Shown here: one piece after another, positions 1-9,845 of the stretch
How the letters are laid out: every line of letters starts with the position of its first letter
Position numbering within the stretch: position 1 is the stretch's first letter
Assembly (NCBI RefSeq): GCF_000721605.1
Contig: NZ_JOIZ01000009.1
Coordinates: 62,001 to 126,000 of the forward strand
DNA from: Streptomyces sp. NRRL S-37
Lineage (GTDB): Bacteria > Actinomycetota > Actinomycetes > Streptomycetales > Streptomycetaceae
DNA: 64,000 nt
Direction of reading: 5' to 3'
Notes under the pieces: generated by a model
The model's database searches: none
The model's input: only the letters and a program-made list of their open reading frames with translations
Told to the model about the DNA's origin: nothing
Position numbers and translations under genes: made by a program

Positions 1-77
1 GCAGCACGCCGCCGTACGCCATCGGCGTGGCGCTGTGGCGGTCCCGGCTGTTCCGGCCCGTCGGCGGACGCGGGTGA
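1..77 (+). CDS. C-terminal fragment of an upstream gene (partial)
   Basis: The frame starting at base 3 is open from the window edge to a TGA at 75-77. It encodes about 24 residues (STPPYAIGVALWRSRLF...) with the composition of a membrane-protein tail: a short hydrophobic stretch followed by basic residues. Only the end is visible, so the function cannot be assigned. The next gene on this strand starts about 200 bases later, so it is probably transcribed separately. It could also be chance open frame, since high-GC DNA opens frames easily. Confidence 0.35.
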   Translation, partial: STPPYAIGVALWRSRLFRPVGGRG

Positions 78-273
78 CGTGCGGGGACCGGCCACGCCGG
101 CCCCGGGGCATGACGGGGCGTCACCACGCGGCCGTGCGCGGGCGGGTGTCCCACGGAGGCGCACGGGGAGATTCCGGCAGGCCCCGGCCGGGCGGTACGG
201 TGCTGCGGCGACGGACGAAAGTCCCCGCGGAACGCACTGCGCCGGTCCTGTCCCCGCCCGACCTGGAGAAGGT

Positions 274-1131
274 GTGAAGCCCAGATCCCGACGTCCTGTC
301 CACGCCGCCGTATGCGCCGCCGTACTCGCCGCCGCCCTGCCGGCCGTGGCCGCACCGGCCACGGCCGCCGGTGCTCCCGCGGTGCCGCTGCGGGTGGCGA
401 CGTACAACATCCACGCCGGGGCCGGCCAGGACCAGGTCTTCGACCTGGACCGCACCGCGGCGGCCCTGCGCGGCCTGCGCGCCGACGTGATCGGCCTCCA
501 GGAGGTCGACGTCCACTGGGGTGCCCGGAGCGACTTCGCCGACGAGGCACGCGCACTGGCCGGGAAGCTGGGCATGCGGGTCTTCTTCGCACCGATCTAC
601 GACCTGGACCCGGCCGACGGGAACGGCGAACGGCGGCGGTTCGGCGTCGCCGTGCTGAGTCGCCACCCGGTGCTCGCCGCCGAGAACCACGAGATCACCC
701 GGCTCTCCACCCAGACACCCGATCCGGTGCCGGCCCCGGCGCCCGGCTTCGCCGAGGTGGTGGTCGATGTGCGGGGCGCGCGCGTGCACGTCTACACCAC
801 GCACCTGGACTACCGGGCCGACCCGTCGGTCCGCGAGGCCCAGGTGGCGGACATGCTCGGCGTCCTGGCCGCCGACCGCGGACCGAAGGTCCTGGTCGGC
901 GACTTCAACGCCGAGGCGAGCGCCCCCGAGCTGGCGCCGCTGTGGGAACGGCTGCGGGACGCCGCCCCCGACGCCGGCGGGACGTATCCGGCGATCGACC
1001 CGGTCAAGCGCATCGACCTCGTCACCGTCTCGCCCGGCATCCGCGTGACCGGCGCCCGTACGGTGGCGACGGAGGCGTCGGACCACCGGCCCGTGGTCGC
1101 GGACCTGGAGGTCCGCGGGCGCGGCCGCTGA
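274..1131 (+). CDS. Secreted endonuclease/exonuclease/phosphatase (EEP) family protein
   Basis: A 285-residue protein with the EEP (DNase I-like) metal-dependent phosphodiesterase fold. Visible motifs in order are ATYNIHAG (metal or substrate Asn), LQEVD (metal-binding Glu), GDFNA (catalytic Asp/Asn) and SDHRPV (terminal Asp-His pair), so the active site looks intact. The N-terminus (basic KPRSRR, then an Ala-rich hydrophobic stretch ending in ATAAGA) is a Sec-type signal, so it acts outside the cell. I chose GTG 274 because GGAGAAGG lies just upstream and the longer frame from 79 has no signal peptide. The substrate is unknown: the family includes nucleases, sphingomyelinases and inositol phosphatases. 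The convergent MFS gene ends 21 bases downstream. Confidence 0.85.
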   Translation: MKPRSRRPVHAAVCAAVLAAALPAVAAPATAAGAPAVPLRVATYNIHAGAGQDQVFDLDRTAAALRGLRADVIGLQEVDVHWGARSDFADEARALAGKLGMRVFFAPIYDLDPADGNGERRRFGVAVLSRHPVLAAENHEITRLSTQTPDPVPAPAPGFAEVVVDVRGARVHVYTTHLDYRADPSVREAQVADMLGVLAADRGPKVLVGDFNAEASAPELAPLWERLRDAAPDAGGTYPAIDPVKRIDLVTVSPGIRVTGARTVATEASDHRPVVADLEVRGRGR

Positions 1132-1152
1132 ACCGGCCACCGGCGGGCCCGC

Positions 1153-2691
1153 TCACCCGCCCTGGAGGCGTCGCAGGTCGGAGGGGCGGACCTGAATGGC
1201 CACCAAGGCGATCAGCGCGGCGAGCACGGCGAAGATCGCCGCCATGACGAAGGCCGCCGAGACACCGGAGGTGAGGACCTCGTCGGCCCAGGGCGGCGGC
1301 AGTTCCCCGGTGCTCCGGAAGCGCAGGCGCTCGGCGGGGGTCGCCTGCCGCAGGAAGAGCGGAACCTGTTTCTCCGCTTCGTTGCCGCTCGCCGTACCGA
1401 ACACCGTGACCAGGATGGACAGGCCGAGCGAGCCGCCGACCTGCTGGGTGGCGTTGAGGAGACCGGAGGCCGCGCCGCTCTCCCGCACGGGCACGTCCGA
1501 CAGTGCCATCAGCGTCAGCGACACGAACTCCATGCCCATGCCGAGGCTGAAGACCAGCATCGGCCCGAGGACGCTGCCCGCGTAGGTGGAGTGGACGTCG
1601 GTCAGCGTCAGCCAGCCCAGGCCCGCCGCCGCGAGCACACCACCCCCGACCATGAAGGGTTTGGGCCCGTACACGGGCAGGAACCGTGAGGCCAGTCCGG
1701 CGCCGACCGCGATGACCGCGCTGACCGGCAGGAAGGCGAGTCCGGCCCGCAGGGGGCTGAAGTCCAGCACGTCCTGCACGAAGAGCGTCAGGAAGAAGAA
1801 CATGCCGAACATCGCCGCGGCCAGGCACAGCATGATGCCGTACGTGCCCGCGCGGTTGCGGTCGGCGAACATGTGCAACGGGGTGATGGGCTGCCTCGAC
1901 CTCCTCTCGACCAGGACGAACCCGGCGAGGACGAGGACGGCCGCGGCGAACGAGGCCAGGGTGAGCGGGTCCCGCCAGCCGTCCTGCGCGGCCCTGATGA
2001 ACCCGTAGACCAGCAGCACCATGCCGACGGTGGAGGCCAGCGCGCCGGTGACGTCGAAATGGCCCGGGTGGCGTTCGGACTTTCTGATCCAGCGTGGCGC
2101 GGCGAGGGCGATGAGCAGCCCGATCGGGACGTTGACGAAAAGCACCCACCGCCAGTTCAGCCACTCGACGAGCACGCCCCCGGCGAGCAGCCCGATCGCT
2201 CCGCCGCCCGCCGACACCGCGGCGAAGACCCCGAAGGCCCGGTTGCGTTCCGGCCCTTCGCGGAAGGTGGTGCTGATCAGGGCGAGGGCCGTCGGGGAGG
2301 CGATGGCGCCTCCCACGCCCTGGAGGGCGCGGGCGGCGAGGAGTTGGCCGGAGTTCTGGGCGAACCCGCCGAGCAGCGAGGCCAGCGCGAAGAGCAGCAC
2401 GCCGACGACGAAGACGCGCCGTCTGCCGAGGATGTCGCCGGTCCGGCCGCCGAGCAGCAGCAGACCGCCGAAGGTCAGGGTGTAGGCGTTGACCACCCAC
2501 GACAGGCCGGTGGTGGAGAAGTCGAGGGAGCGCTGGATGTGCGGCAGCGCGATGTTCACGATGGTGATGTCCAGCACCACCATCAGCTGACACGACGCGA
2601 TGACCAGCAGCGCCATCGTGTTCCCGCCGCCGCCGGTGTCCTGGGCGGCGTTCTGCGGTGCGGAGGTCGATCGCGGACTGCTTCTGGTCAT
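1153..2691 (-). CDS. MFS drug exporter, DHA2 (EmrB/QacA) type
   Basis: A 512-residue integral membrane protein of the length and pattern of the 14-TM DHA2 family, proton-coupled exporters of drugs and other small hydrophobic compounds. The first helix carries the family signature LDITIVNIALP. Loop 2-3 has the motif-A-like GGRTGDILGRR. The fifth helix has a GGGAIGLLAGG sequence at the antiporter motif C position. The ATG at 2691 is preceded by AAAGGG at a reasonable distance. There is no adjacent regulator: the gene sits between the convergent EEP gene and the tandem GH43 gene, 111 bases upstream. The substrate cannot be read from sequence. Confidence 0.9.
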   Translation of the reverse strand: MTRSSPRSTSAPQNAAQDTGGGGNTMALLVIASCQLMVVLDITIVNIALPHIQRSLDFSTTGLSWVVNAYTLTFGGLLLLGGRTGDILGRRRVFVVGVLLFALASLLGGFAQNSGQLLAARALQGVGGAIASPTALALISTTFREGPERNRAFGVFAAVSAGGGAIGLLAGGVLVEWLNWRWVLFVNVPIGLLIALAAPRWIRKSERHPGHFDVTGALASTVGMVLLVYGFIRAAQDGWRDPLTLASFAAAVLVLAGFVLVERRSRQPITPLHMFADRNRAGTYGIMLCLAAAMFGMFFFLTLFVQDVLDFSPLRAGLAFLPVSAVIAVGAGLASRFLPVYGPKPFMVGGGVLAAAGLGWLTLTDVHSTYAGSVLGPMLVFSLGMGMEFVSLTLMALSDVPVRESGAASGLLNATQQVGGSLGLSILVTVFGTASGNEAEKQVPLFLRQATPAERLRFRSTGELPPPWADEVLTSGVSAAFVMAAIFAVLAALIALVAIQVRPSDLRRLQGG

Positions 2692-2802
2692 GCCGGGTCA
2701 CCCTTTCGGGGGTCCACCGTTCGACCGTACGCGCACGTCCCATTGCCTACATCTCGATCACCACGGCCCGCCCCCTCACCGGCTCACCGGGTCAACCGCC
2801 TG

Positions 2803-4137
2803 TCATCGGCCCGCGCCCCGGCGCTCGACGTACAGGCGGGCGTCCTTCCCGCCGGTCCACTCCAGCCGTACGACACCGGGCACGGCGGCGTCGGCGACGC
2901 GCTCCGGGTCCTTCCAGTAGCCCTGGGCCGGGTTCCGGAAGAACGTCGCCCACAGGCCGCCCCTGTGGTCCTCGAAGAAGTTGTTGTGACCGGCGCCGAC
3001 ACCCGCGGTCCACCGCTCGGAGTACGGGCCCTCGAAGCGGTCCGAGACGGCGACGACCGCGTCGTACTGGTACTGCACGCGGCCCGCCCCGGGCGGGTCG
3101 TAGGCGTTGCGCGTGCTTCCGTAGGCGTCGACCGACGTGCGGTCCCACGCGGCGTGGACCAGGTAGTACTTGCCCTTGTACTTGAACACGTACGCGCCCT
3201 CGAGGTACGGCTCGGGGGAGTAGGGCGTCTGCCGGAACCTCGGGAGGTCCGTCGGCGTGACGATGTCCTCCATGTCGTCCCGGAACTTGGCGTAGAGGTC
3301 GTTGTGCAGCACGAGCCACGCGTCGTCGCCCTCGCTGTAGAGGCCGCCGTCGATGTGGTGGTAGGCGCCGGGCTCGATGAACGCGGGTCCCCCGATGAAC
3401 GATTCACCGAAGGGCTTCTCCAGGTTCCCCTCGACCAGCCGGTACGGGCCCTCGACGCCGCCCTCGCTCACCAGCATGAACGAGCCCACCTTGCGGGAGT
3501 GGTCGCCCATGCACGCGACGATGTACCAGCGGCCCCTGAAGTAGTGCACCTCCGGGGCCCACGCGTTGCCGCGCTTGCCGAACCGTTCGTCGTGCCAGTA
3601 CTCCTGCCACGGAGCGACGACCGTACGCCCCGGCCGGTTCTCCCCGGCGAACTCGGGCGACCACACCTTGCCCTTCTCGGCGTCCGGACGGATGCCGGTG
3701 GTGTCGGCGAGTCTCCACGGGCCCTTGAGGGAGGGCGCCAGCCACACGAAGATGCCGTCGTTCCACGGGCCGGCCGCGTCCAGCCCGGGCACCCGGGTGG
3801 TGCCGGTGGCGACGTAGACCGGGCGGCCGTCGACCACGAAGCAGTTGACGTAGGTGTCCCGTATCCACACCTGGCCGCGCTCCTCGTCACGGGGGCGCAG
3901 CTCGAGCGGGAGCAGGAAGGAGTTGTCCTCCCGCGGCCACAGGTCCAGCCGGGTGTCCGCGACACCGTACGGCTCGGGGTCGGGCCAGTTCGACGGGTGG
4001 CGCCGCGCCGGCGCGGCCGGTGACGGCGCGGGTGCGGCGGCCTGCGCGGCGGTCGCGGGAAGGGCGGCCGCCGCCCCCACGCCGGCGGCACCGGCCAGCA
4101 GAGAGCGACGGCGCAAACGGTTCTGGGCATCGGCCAT
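2803..4137 (-). CDS. Secreted glycoside hydrolase, family 43 (Tat signal)
   Basis: A 444-residue five-bladed beta-propeller glycosidase. GH43 enzymes are inverting arabinofuranosidases, xylosidases, arabinanases or galactosidases. Candidate catalytic positions are the Asp in WPDPEPYG near the start, the WAPEVHYFRGRWY segment (the usual WAPDV region, here with Glu) and EGAYVFKYKGKYYLV, where the Glu fits the general acid. The N-terminus NRLRRRSLLAGAAG followed by an Ala-rich stretch is a twin-arginine signal, so it acts outside the cell. The ATG at 4137 has GAAGGAG ten bases upstream; longer frame extensions lack these features. It is divergent from the ROK/sulfatase operon and shares its 241-base control region, which suggests joint regulation. 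Substrate specificity is not assignable. Confidence 0.88.
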   Translation of the reverse strand: MADAQNRLRRRSLLAGAAGVGAAAALPATAAQAAAPAPSPAAPARRHPSNWPDPEPYGVADTRLDLWPREDNSFLLPLELRPRDEERGQVWIRDTYVNCFVVDGRPVYVATGTTRVPGLDAAGPWNDGIFVWLAPSLKGPWRLADTTGIRPDAEKGKVWSPEFAGENRPGRTVVAPWQEYWHDERFGKRGNAWAPEVHYFRGRWYIVACMGDHSRKVGSFMLVSEGGVEGPYRLVEGNLEKPFGESFIGGPAFIEPGAYHHIDGGLYSEGDDAWLVLHNDLYAKFRDDMEDIVTPTDLPRFRQTPYSPEPYLEGAYVFKYKGKYYLVHAAWDRTSVDAYGSTRNAYDPPGAGRVQYQYDAVVAVSDRFEGPYSERWTAGVGAGHNNFFEDHRGGLWATFFRNPAQGYWKDPERVADAAVPGVVRLEWTGGKDARLYVERRGAGR

Positions 4138-4241
4138 CAGGCGCGTTCTCCTTCGTCGGCCCCGCCGGGAACCCGTGAAGGGCAGCCCGGGGCGGGCTGC
4201 GGGGCGGGGGTGTGCCGCACAGCATGCGAACACCGGCGCAT

Positions 4242-4377
4242 TTACGTCAACACCCCGGACGAATAATCCTCGTTGACCGGCCCACTCAGGGCACTGCCCA
4301 TCAGGCCTTATGAACGCTTCGTTGCGTTTTTCTGTCGGAGTGTTGACGAAATAATCCGGCCTCCCTACGTTGACCGG
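4242..4377. promoter_or_regulatory. Divergent GH43 / ROK control region with paired repeats
   Basis: TTACGTCAACAC (4242-4253) and GTGTTGACGAAA (4340-4351) form an inverted pair (11 of 12 match), each carrying a TTGACG -35-like hexamer facing its own gene. Two further elements are repeated in direct orientation: GACGAATAATCC (4258-4269) with GACGAAATAATCC (4345-4357), and CGTTGACCGG (4271-4280 and 4368-4377). The layout fits a shared operator for the neighbouring ROK regulator acting on both directions. The operator role is inferred; the repeats are directly visible. Confidence 0.55.
4343..4371 (+). promoter_or_regulatory. Putative housekeeping promoter of the ROK-sulfatase operon
   Basis: TTGACG (4343-4348), 17-base spacer, TACGTT (4366-4371). 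The ATG at 4379 lies seven bases beyond the -10, at the expected transcription start, and no ribosome binding site precedes it. A leaderless transcript is therefore likely, as is common in Streptomyces. Confidence 0.55.
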
Positions 4378-4378
4378 C

Positions 4379-5644
4379 ATGCAGATGCCCAGCGGAGTGC
4401 ACGCACTGGTCAGGCGTACCCATGAGGAACGCGTCCTGCGTGCGCTGCAGGAGAACGGCGCCATGAGCCGCGGTGAGATAGCCCGGGTCGTGGGCCTGTC
4501 CCGTACCACCCTGTCCGAGATCACGGGAAGCCTCCTGCAGCGAGGCGCCATCGTGGTCGTGGACACCGACGCCTCCCGGCGCGAGGGGAGTGGCCGGCCG
4601 GCCGAGCGGCTGGCGCTCGACCCCGCGTCGGCGCAGTTCATGGGTGTCGACTTCGGCCACCGGCGCGTCCATGTCGCCGTGGCCGACGCCTCGCACGAGA
4701 TCATGGCCTCGGGGGCGGCCCGCTACGACGACACGGCGTCCTGGCGGGTGCGGACCGGGCTCGCCCTGGACCTGGTCGAGCGGCTGAGCGCCGAGGCCGG
4801 TGTCCACTACGGGGCGCTGCAGGGCATCGGCATCGGCGTGCCGGGACCCTACCCGGCCCCGGAGGCGGCGGCCCCGCCCCGCACCACCCCCTTGGGGACG
4901 GCGCTCCGCCCGGCCCCGGAGGGGGTCGACGTCGCCTTCGCCGAACGCTTCGACGCGCCGGTGATCGTCGACAACAACACCCGCCTGGCCGCCCTCGCCG
5001 AGGCGATCAGCGGCACCGAGAGCGTCGCCGACCTGGTCTACGTACGGCTGTCGGACGGCGTCGGCGGCGGTCTCGTCGTCGGCGGGCACCTGGTGACCGG
5101 CTCGGCCGGACTGGCCGGCGAGCTCGGGCACGTCACCGTCGAACCGGCGGGCCGGCCCTGCCGGTGCGGCAAGCGAGGCTGTCTGGAGACGGTGGCCTCG
5201 GTCCCCGCGATCCTCGCGGCCTGCTGGGAGTTCAGTCTGCCCCTGGAGAACCTGCGGGACCTGGCGGACGCCGCGGCCCGTGCGCACCCCGTCGTCGACC
5301 GGGTGCTGCGCGAGGCGGCCGGGGCCCTGGGACGCGTCGTCGGAGCGGCGACCATGACCCTCAACCCGGCGAAGGTCGTCATCGGCGGCGAGATCACACA
5401 GCTGGCCCCGGTCATCGTGGAGCAGGTCGCCGCCACGCTCGCCGCCGACCTCTTCCCGACCGCGTCGGCCGGTCCCGTCGTCGAGGCCGCGCGGCTCTCG
5501 GACGACGACGGGGCGATCGGCGCCCTCGCCGCCGTCTTCCACAACTCCCCGCTGCTGGCGAGGTATCCCGAAACCGCCGACGTGAAGGGCGACACCGATG
5601 CCCGCGTTTCCACCACCGAAGGAGCCGCCCATGTCCGTTCTTGA
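4379..5644 (+). CDS. ROK-family transcriptional regulator
   Basis: A 421-residue sugar-sensing repressor-type protein. Residues 1-60 are a winged helix-turn-helix ([30 protein letters not shown]). The rest is an ROK sugar-kinase-like domain with the GIGIGVPGP phosphate-type loop, [11 protein letters not shown] and the zinc motif CxCGxxGCxE (Cys261, Cys263, Cys268). I chose ATG 4379 because it sits where transcription should start; a TTG at 4370 and an ATG at 4385 are alternatives. Its 3' end overlaps the ABC permease by 14 bases, so it belongs to that operon and probably represses it and the divergent GH43 gene until its ligand (presumably a sugar or sugar derivative) binds. The ligand is unknown. 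Confidence 0.88.
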   Translation: MQMPSGVHALVRRTHEERVLRALQENGAMSRGEIARVVGLSRTTLSEITGSLLQRGAIVVVDTDASRREGSGRPAERLALDPASAQFMGVDFGHRRVHVAVADASHEIMASGAARYDDTASWRVRTGLALDLVERLSAEAGVHYGALQGIGIGVPGPYPAPEAAAPPRTTPLGTALRPAPEGVDVAFAERFDAPVIVDNNTRLAALAEAISGTESVADLVYVRLSDGVGGGLVVGGHLVTGSAGLAGELGHVTVEPAGRPCRCGKRGCLETVASVPAILAACWEFSLPLENLRDLADAAARAHPVVDRVLREAAGALGRVVGAATMTLNPAKVVIGGEITQLAPVIVEQVAATLAADLFPTASAGPVVEAARLSDDDGAIGALAAVFHNSPLLARYPETADVKGDTDARVSTTEGAAHVRS

Positions 5645-6488
5645 GAAGCGGGACGCCGGAACATCCGAGAAGTCGCCCCCGGCCCCGGACGACGCCGGCG
5701 CCACGAACGCCACGAAGACCGCGGCGGAGTCTTCGCGGACGGGCCGGCGCGGGCTCCCCCTGATCCTCAACGCCGTGTCCGTCGCGCTCGGCATCGCACT
5801 GTGGTGGGCCGCGGCGGCCGCCGGCTTCAAACTGCCGACACCGCCGGAGGTCGTCTCCCGGGCCGGGACGCTGATCGCGGACGGGACCCTCGGCGAGGAC
5901 GTCCTCGCCAGCCTGACCCGCGTCCTCATCGGCTTCGCCCTCGGCACCGCCGTGGCCGTCCCGGTCGGCTTCCTCATGGGCTGGTACGGCATCGCGCGCG
6001 GCCTGATGGAACCCTGGATCCAGTTCTTCCGCACCGTCCCACCGCTGGCGATCATCCCGCTGGCCGTGGTCGTCATGGGCATCGACGAGACCCCGAAAAT
6101 CTTCGTCATCTTCCTCGCCGCGTTCCTGGCGTGCGTGATCTCCACCTTCCAGGGCGTGGTGAACGTCGACCGCACCCTGATCAACGCGGCCCGGGTGCTG
6201 GGAGCCGGGGACGCGGTCATCTTCGCCCGCGTGGTGGTGCCCGCCTCCACCCCCTTCATCCTCGTCGGCATGCGGGTCGGCCTCGGCTCGGCCTGGGCCA
6301 CCCTGGTCGCCGCGGAGCTCATCGCCGCCCAGGAGGGCCTCGGCTACCGCATGCAGAACGCCCAGCTCTACTACGATCTGCCGACCATCTTCGTCGGGCT
6401 GATCTCGATCGGGATCCTCGGTCTGCTCATGGACCGCATCCTGCTCCTCGCAGAACGCAAGCTCACCGGATGGCAGGAACGCCGATGA
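5631..6488 (+). CDS. ABC transporter permease, SsuC/TauC type
   Basis: A 285-residue inner-membrane permease of the nitrate/sulfonate/taurine importer family. After a charged, Pro-rich N-terminal tail it has about six hydrophobic segments. The cytoplasmic loop near [31 protein letters not shown] corresponds to the EAA motif that contacts the ATPase. The ATG at 5631 has GAAGGAG six bases upstream and overlaps the end of the ROK gene. The stop overlaps the next start (ATGA), implying coupled translation with the ATPase. It forms the importer with the two following genes. Confidence 0.92.
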   Translation: MSVLEKRDAGTSEKSPPAPDDAGATNATKTAAESSRTGRRGLPLILNAVSVALGIALWWAAAAAGFKLPTPPEVVSRAGTLIADGTLGEDVLASLTRVLIGFALGTAVAVPVGFLMGWYGIARGLMEPWIQFFRTVPPLAIIPLAVVVMGIDETPKIFVIFLAAFLACVISTFQGVVNVDRTLINAARVLGAGDAVIFARVVVPASTPFILVGMRVGLGSAWATLVAAELIAAQEGLGYRMQNAQLYYDLPTIFVGLISIGILGLLMDRILLLAERKLTGWQERR

Positions 6489-7294
6489 CCAGCAAGCCGG
6501 CCAAGATATCCGTCCAGGGCGTCACCAAGACGTTCGCCCTCGGCCGCGACACCTTCACCGCCCTCGACGACGTCTGGCTCGACATCGCGGACCACGAGTT
6601 CGTCACCGTCGTCGGCCCGTCGGGCTGCGGCAAGAGCACCCTCATGAACATCCTCGCCGGGCTGGAGACACCCACGGCGGGCCGCGCCCTCGTGGACGGC
6701 GTGCCCGTCTCGGGGCCGGGACCCGAACGAGGAGTGATCTTCCAGCAGTACGCCCTCTTCCCCTGGCTGACCGTACGCCAGAACGTCGAGTTCGGTCTGC
6801 GCACCACGGGCGTGCCCAAGGCCGAACGCCGCAGCCGGGCCGAGCACTTCATCGAGCTGGTGGGACTCGAACGCTTCGCCGACGCGCTCCCCAAGACCCT
6901 GTCCGGCGGCATGCGCCAGCGCTGCGCCATCGCCCGCGCCTACGCCGTCGACCCCTCCATCCTCCTGATGGACGAACCGTTCGGCGCCCTCGACGCACTG
7001 ACCCGGGTCAAACTCCAGGAACAGCTGCTGAAGACCTGGAGCCAGGACAAGCGCACGGTGCTGTTCATCACCCACGACGTCGACGAGGCCGTGTTCCTGG
7101 CCAACCGGGTGATCGTCATGGCGGCCCGCCCCGGGCGCGTCTACGACGTCGTCGAGGTCGACCCCGCCATCGAGCGAAACGAAACGTTCCGCCTCAGCCC
7201 CGAGTTCGCCGCGCTGCGCAACCGCGTGTGGCACTCCGTCTACCACCAGGAAGGCCGCACCGCCCCCGCGGCCGCCGGCTCCGCGACGAACTGA
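6485..7294 (+). CDS. ABC transporter ATP-binding protein, SsuB/TauB type
   Basis: A 269-residue ATPase that powers the neighbouring permease. Walker A is GPSGCGKST, the Q-loop is [10 protein letters not shown], the signature is LSGGMRQR, Walker B is [12 protein letters not shown] and the switch His is in ITHDVDEA: all complete. The [12 protein letters not shown] segment is typical of the nitrate/sulfonate/taurine subfamily. The ATG at 6485 overlaps the permease stop by four bases. No C-terminal regulatory domain is present; the tail is short and Ala-rich. Confidence 0.93.
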   Translation: MTSKPAKISVQGVTKTFALGRDTFTALDDVWLDIADHEFVTVVGPSGCGKSTLMNILAGLETPTAGRALVDGVPVSGPGPERGVIFQQYALFPWLTVRQNVEFGLRTTGVPKAERRSRAEHFIELVGLERFADALPKTLSGGMRQRCAIARAYAVDPSILLMDEPFGALDALTRVKLQEQLLKTWSQDKRTVLFITHDVDEAVFLANRVIVMAARPGRVYDVVEVDPAIERNETFRLSPEFAALRNRVWHSVYHQEGRTAPAAAGSATN

Positions 7295-7314
7295 CCCGGA
7301 AGGAACCACCCCTC

Positions 7315-8316
7315 ATGCGACTCTCCCGCACACGCAGACACGTCACCGTCTCCCTCGCCGGTGTGGCCGCGACGGCCCTGCTCGCCGCCTGCGGCAGCGG
7401 CGACTCCTCCGGCGGCTCCGGTGAGACGGTGCGCTTCGGCTACATCAACGACTTCAACGGCGCCAGCCTCATCGCCATCGCCGACGCCAAGGGCCTGTGG
7501 AAGAAGCACGGACTCAAGGCGGACGCCAAGGTCTTCACCAACGGCCCCCTGCAGATCCAGGCACTCGGCACGGACAACCTCGACTTCGGCTACATAGGCC
7601 CCGGCGCGATGTGGCTTCCCGCCTCCGGCCAGGCCAAGATCGTCGCGATCAACACCCTCGGCAACTCCGACCGGGTCCTCGCCCAGCCGGGCATCACCTC
7701 GATGCAGGAGCTCAAGGGCAAGACCGTGGCCGTCCCCGAAGGCACCTCCGGCGACATGATCCTCTCGCTCGCCCTGAAGAAGGCGGGCATGACCAAGGAC
7801 GACCTGAAGCTCGTCCCCATGGACCCGTCGACCATCGTCTCCGCCGTCTCCTCCCAGCAGGTCGACGGCGCGGGCTTCTGGTACCCCGCGGCCGCCACGA
7901 TCAAGAAGCAGATCCCGGACCTGGTCGAACTCGCCAAGAACACCGACTTCGAGGACGAGGTCTCCTTCCCCACCGCCTTCGTGGCCGGCAACAAGCTGGT
8001 GGCCGACGACCCGGAGAAGGCCGAGAAGGTCCTCGCCGTCCTGCGCGAGGCCATGAAGTTCCGGAGCGAGCACACCGACGAGGCCATCGGCCTCACCGCC
8101 GAGATGCTGAAGATCCCGGCCGACCAGGTGAAGGCCGACGCCGCCAACAACAAGGTGCTCAGCGTCGAGGAACTCGACAAGCTCACCGAGGACGGCACCG
8201 TGAACAAGTGGCTGAAGGGCATGAACGACTACTTCGTCGAGGCGGGCAAGCTCAAGCAGCCCGTCGACCCCGAGAAGTACTACACCGGCGACCTCTTCAT
8301 CGGAGCAGGCAAGTGA
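7315..8316 (+). CDS. ABC substrate-binding lipoprotein, sulfonate/nitrate type
   Basis: A 333-residue periplasmic-binding-type protein of the SsuA/NMT1 family that delivers substrate to the preceding permease. The lipobox LLAAC places the lipidated cysteine at residue 26, so it is tethered outside the membrane. The mature part begins with the typical VRFGYINDFNGASLIAIADAKGLWKKHGL pattern, and LKGKTVAVPEGTSGD and VDGAGFWYPAA line up with ligand-cleft segments of the family. GGAAGGAAC sits upstream of the ATG at 7315. Its stop overlaps the sulfatase start (GTGA), tying uptake to desulfation. The ligand is likely a sulfated or sulfonated molecule; this rests on context. Confidence 0.92.
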   Translation: MRLSRTRRHVTVSLAGVAATALLAACGSGDSSGGSGETVRFGYINDFNGASLIAIADAKGLWKKHGLKADAKVFTNGPLQIQALGTDNLDFGYIGPGAMWLPASGQAKIVAINTLGNSDRVLAQPGITSMQELKGKTVAVPEGTSGDMILSLALKKAGMTKDDLKLVPMDPSTIVSAVSSQQVDGAGFWYPAAATIKKQIPDLVELAKNTDFEDEVSFPTAFVAGNKLVADDPEKAEKVLAVLREAMKFRSEHTDEAIGLTAEMLKIPADQVKADAANNKVLSVEELDKLTEDGTVNKWLKGMNDYFVEAGKLKQPVDPEKYYTGDLFIGAGK

Positions 8317-9821
8317 CCCAGTCCGGCACGTCCAGGAAGAACATCCTCTTCCTCATGACCGACCAGCACCGGGCCGACACCCTGGGCACGTACGGCAACC
8401 CGCTGGCGCACACCCCGGTCCTCGACGAACTCGCCGCCACCGGCACCCGGTTCGACCGCTGGTACACCCCCACCGCGATCTGCACCCCGGCCCGGGCCAG
8501 CCTGCTGACCGGCCAGGCCCCCTTCCGGCACAAGCTGCTCGCCAACCACGAGCGCAACGTCGGCTACCTGGAGGACCTGGCCGAGGACCAGTTCACCTTC
8601 TCCCACGCCCTGCGGGAGAACGGCTACAACTGCGGCCTCATCGGCAAGTGGCACGTCGGCACCCGGCGCACGGCCGCCGACTACGGCTTCGACGGCCCCG
8701 AACTGCCCGGCTGGCACAACCCGGTGGACCACCCGGACTACCTCGCCCACCTCGACGAGCACGGACTGCCGCCGTACGAGATCAGCGACCGCATCCGCGG
8801 CACCCTGCCCAACGGCGGCCCCGGCAACCTCCTCGCCGCCCGGCTGCACCAGCCCGTCGAGGCCACCTTCGAGCACTACCTGGCCACCCGCGCCATCGAG
8901 AAACTGGAGAAGTACGCGGCGGACTCCCGCGAACGCGAACAGCCGTTCTTCCTCGCCCTGCACTTCTTCGGACCGCACCTGCCGTACATCCTCCCCGACG
9001 AGTACTTCGACCTGGTGGACCCGGCCGACGTGGAACTCCCGCGGTCCATCGCCGAGACCTTCCACGGCAAACCCCCGGTCCAGCGCAACTACAGCGCGCA
9101 CTGGACCTTCGACACCATGCCGATCGAGACCACCCGCAAACTCATCGCCGTCTACTGGGGCTATGTGGCGCTGATCGACCGGCAGATCGGCCGGGTCATG
9201 GAGGCCATGGAGCGCCTCGGACTGACCGACGACACCGCTGTCTTCTTCACCTGCGACCACGGGGAGTTCACCGGCTCGCACCGGCTGCACGACAAGGGCC
9301 CGGCGATGTACGAGGACATCTACCGCACACCCGGCCTGCTGCGCGTCCCAGGCGCACCCGGCGGCGTCGTGCGCGACGAGTTCGTCAGCCTGCTCGACTG
9401 CACGGCGACCATCCTCGAACTGGCCGGCATCGACCCCAAGCCCGCGGTCGACTCACGCAGCCTGCTGCCCCTGGTGCACGGCGAGGAGACGGACTGGGAC
9501 GAGGACATCGTCTGCGAGTTCCACGGCCACCACTTCCCGTACCCGCAGCGCATGCTGCGCGAGGACCGCTACAAACTCGTCGTCAACCCCGACTCGGTCA
9601 ACGAGCTCTACGACCTGCACAACGATCCGGACGAACTCCAGAACGTCCACGACCACCCCGACATGGCCGAGATCCGCTCCCGGATGACCCGCCGCCTGTA
9701 CGACGTGCTGCGGGAGCGCGGCGACAAGTTCTACCACTGGATGACCTCGATGTACGACGTCGGCGAGGTGGGCCACGACCCCACCCTGAGCGGACTCGAC
9801 GAATCCACCTACCGGCCCTGA
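8313..9821 (+). CDS. Type I sulfatase (formylglycine-dependent), cytoplasmic
   Basis: A 502-residue alkaline-phosphatase-superfamily sulfatase that hydrolyses sulfate esters. Metal-binding MTDQHRAD is at residues 15-22. The modification motif is C57-T-P-A-R followed by ASLLTG, i.e. CxPxR, the site where cysteine becomes formylglycine. TCDHGEFTGSH supplies the second metal-binding Asp/His set, and GKWHVG is also conserved. There is no signal peptide, so it acts in the cytosol on imported substrate. GTG 8313 overlaps the binding-protein stop by four bases, with GGAG upstream. The enzyme encoded 24 bases downstream would activate it. The substrate is unknown. Confidence 0.93.
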   Translation: MTQSGTSRKNILFLMTDQHRADTLGTYGNPLAHTPVLDELAATGTRFDRWYTPTAICTPARASLLTGQAPFRHKLLANHERNVGYLEDLAEDQFTFSHALRENGYNCGLIGKWHVGTRRTAADYGFDGPELPGWHNPVDHPDYLAHLDEHGLPPYEISDRIRGTLPNGGPGNLLAARLHQPVEATFEHYLATRAIEKLEKYAADSREREQPFFLALHFFGPHLPYILPDEYFDLVDPADVELPRSIAETFHGKPPVQRNYSAHWTFDTMPIETTRKLIAVYWGYVALIDRQIGRVMEAMERLGLTDDTAVFFTCDHGEFTGSHRLHDKGPAMYEDIYRTPGLLRVPGAPGGVVRDEFVSLLDCTATILELAGIDPKPAVDSRSLLPLVHGEETDWDEDIVCEFHGHHFPYPQRMLREDRYKLVVNPDSVNELYDLHNDPDELQNVHDHPDMAEIRSRMTRRLYDVLRERGDKFYHWMTSMYDVGEVGHDPTLSGLDESTYRP

Positions 9822-9845
9822 CCGGGCCCGTCACCTGGACTCCCC

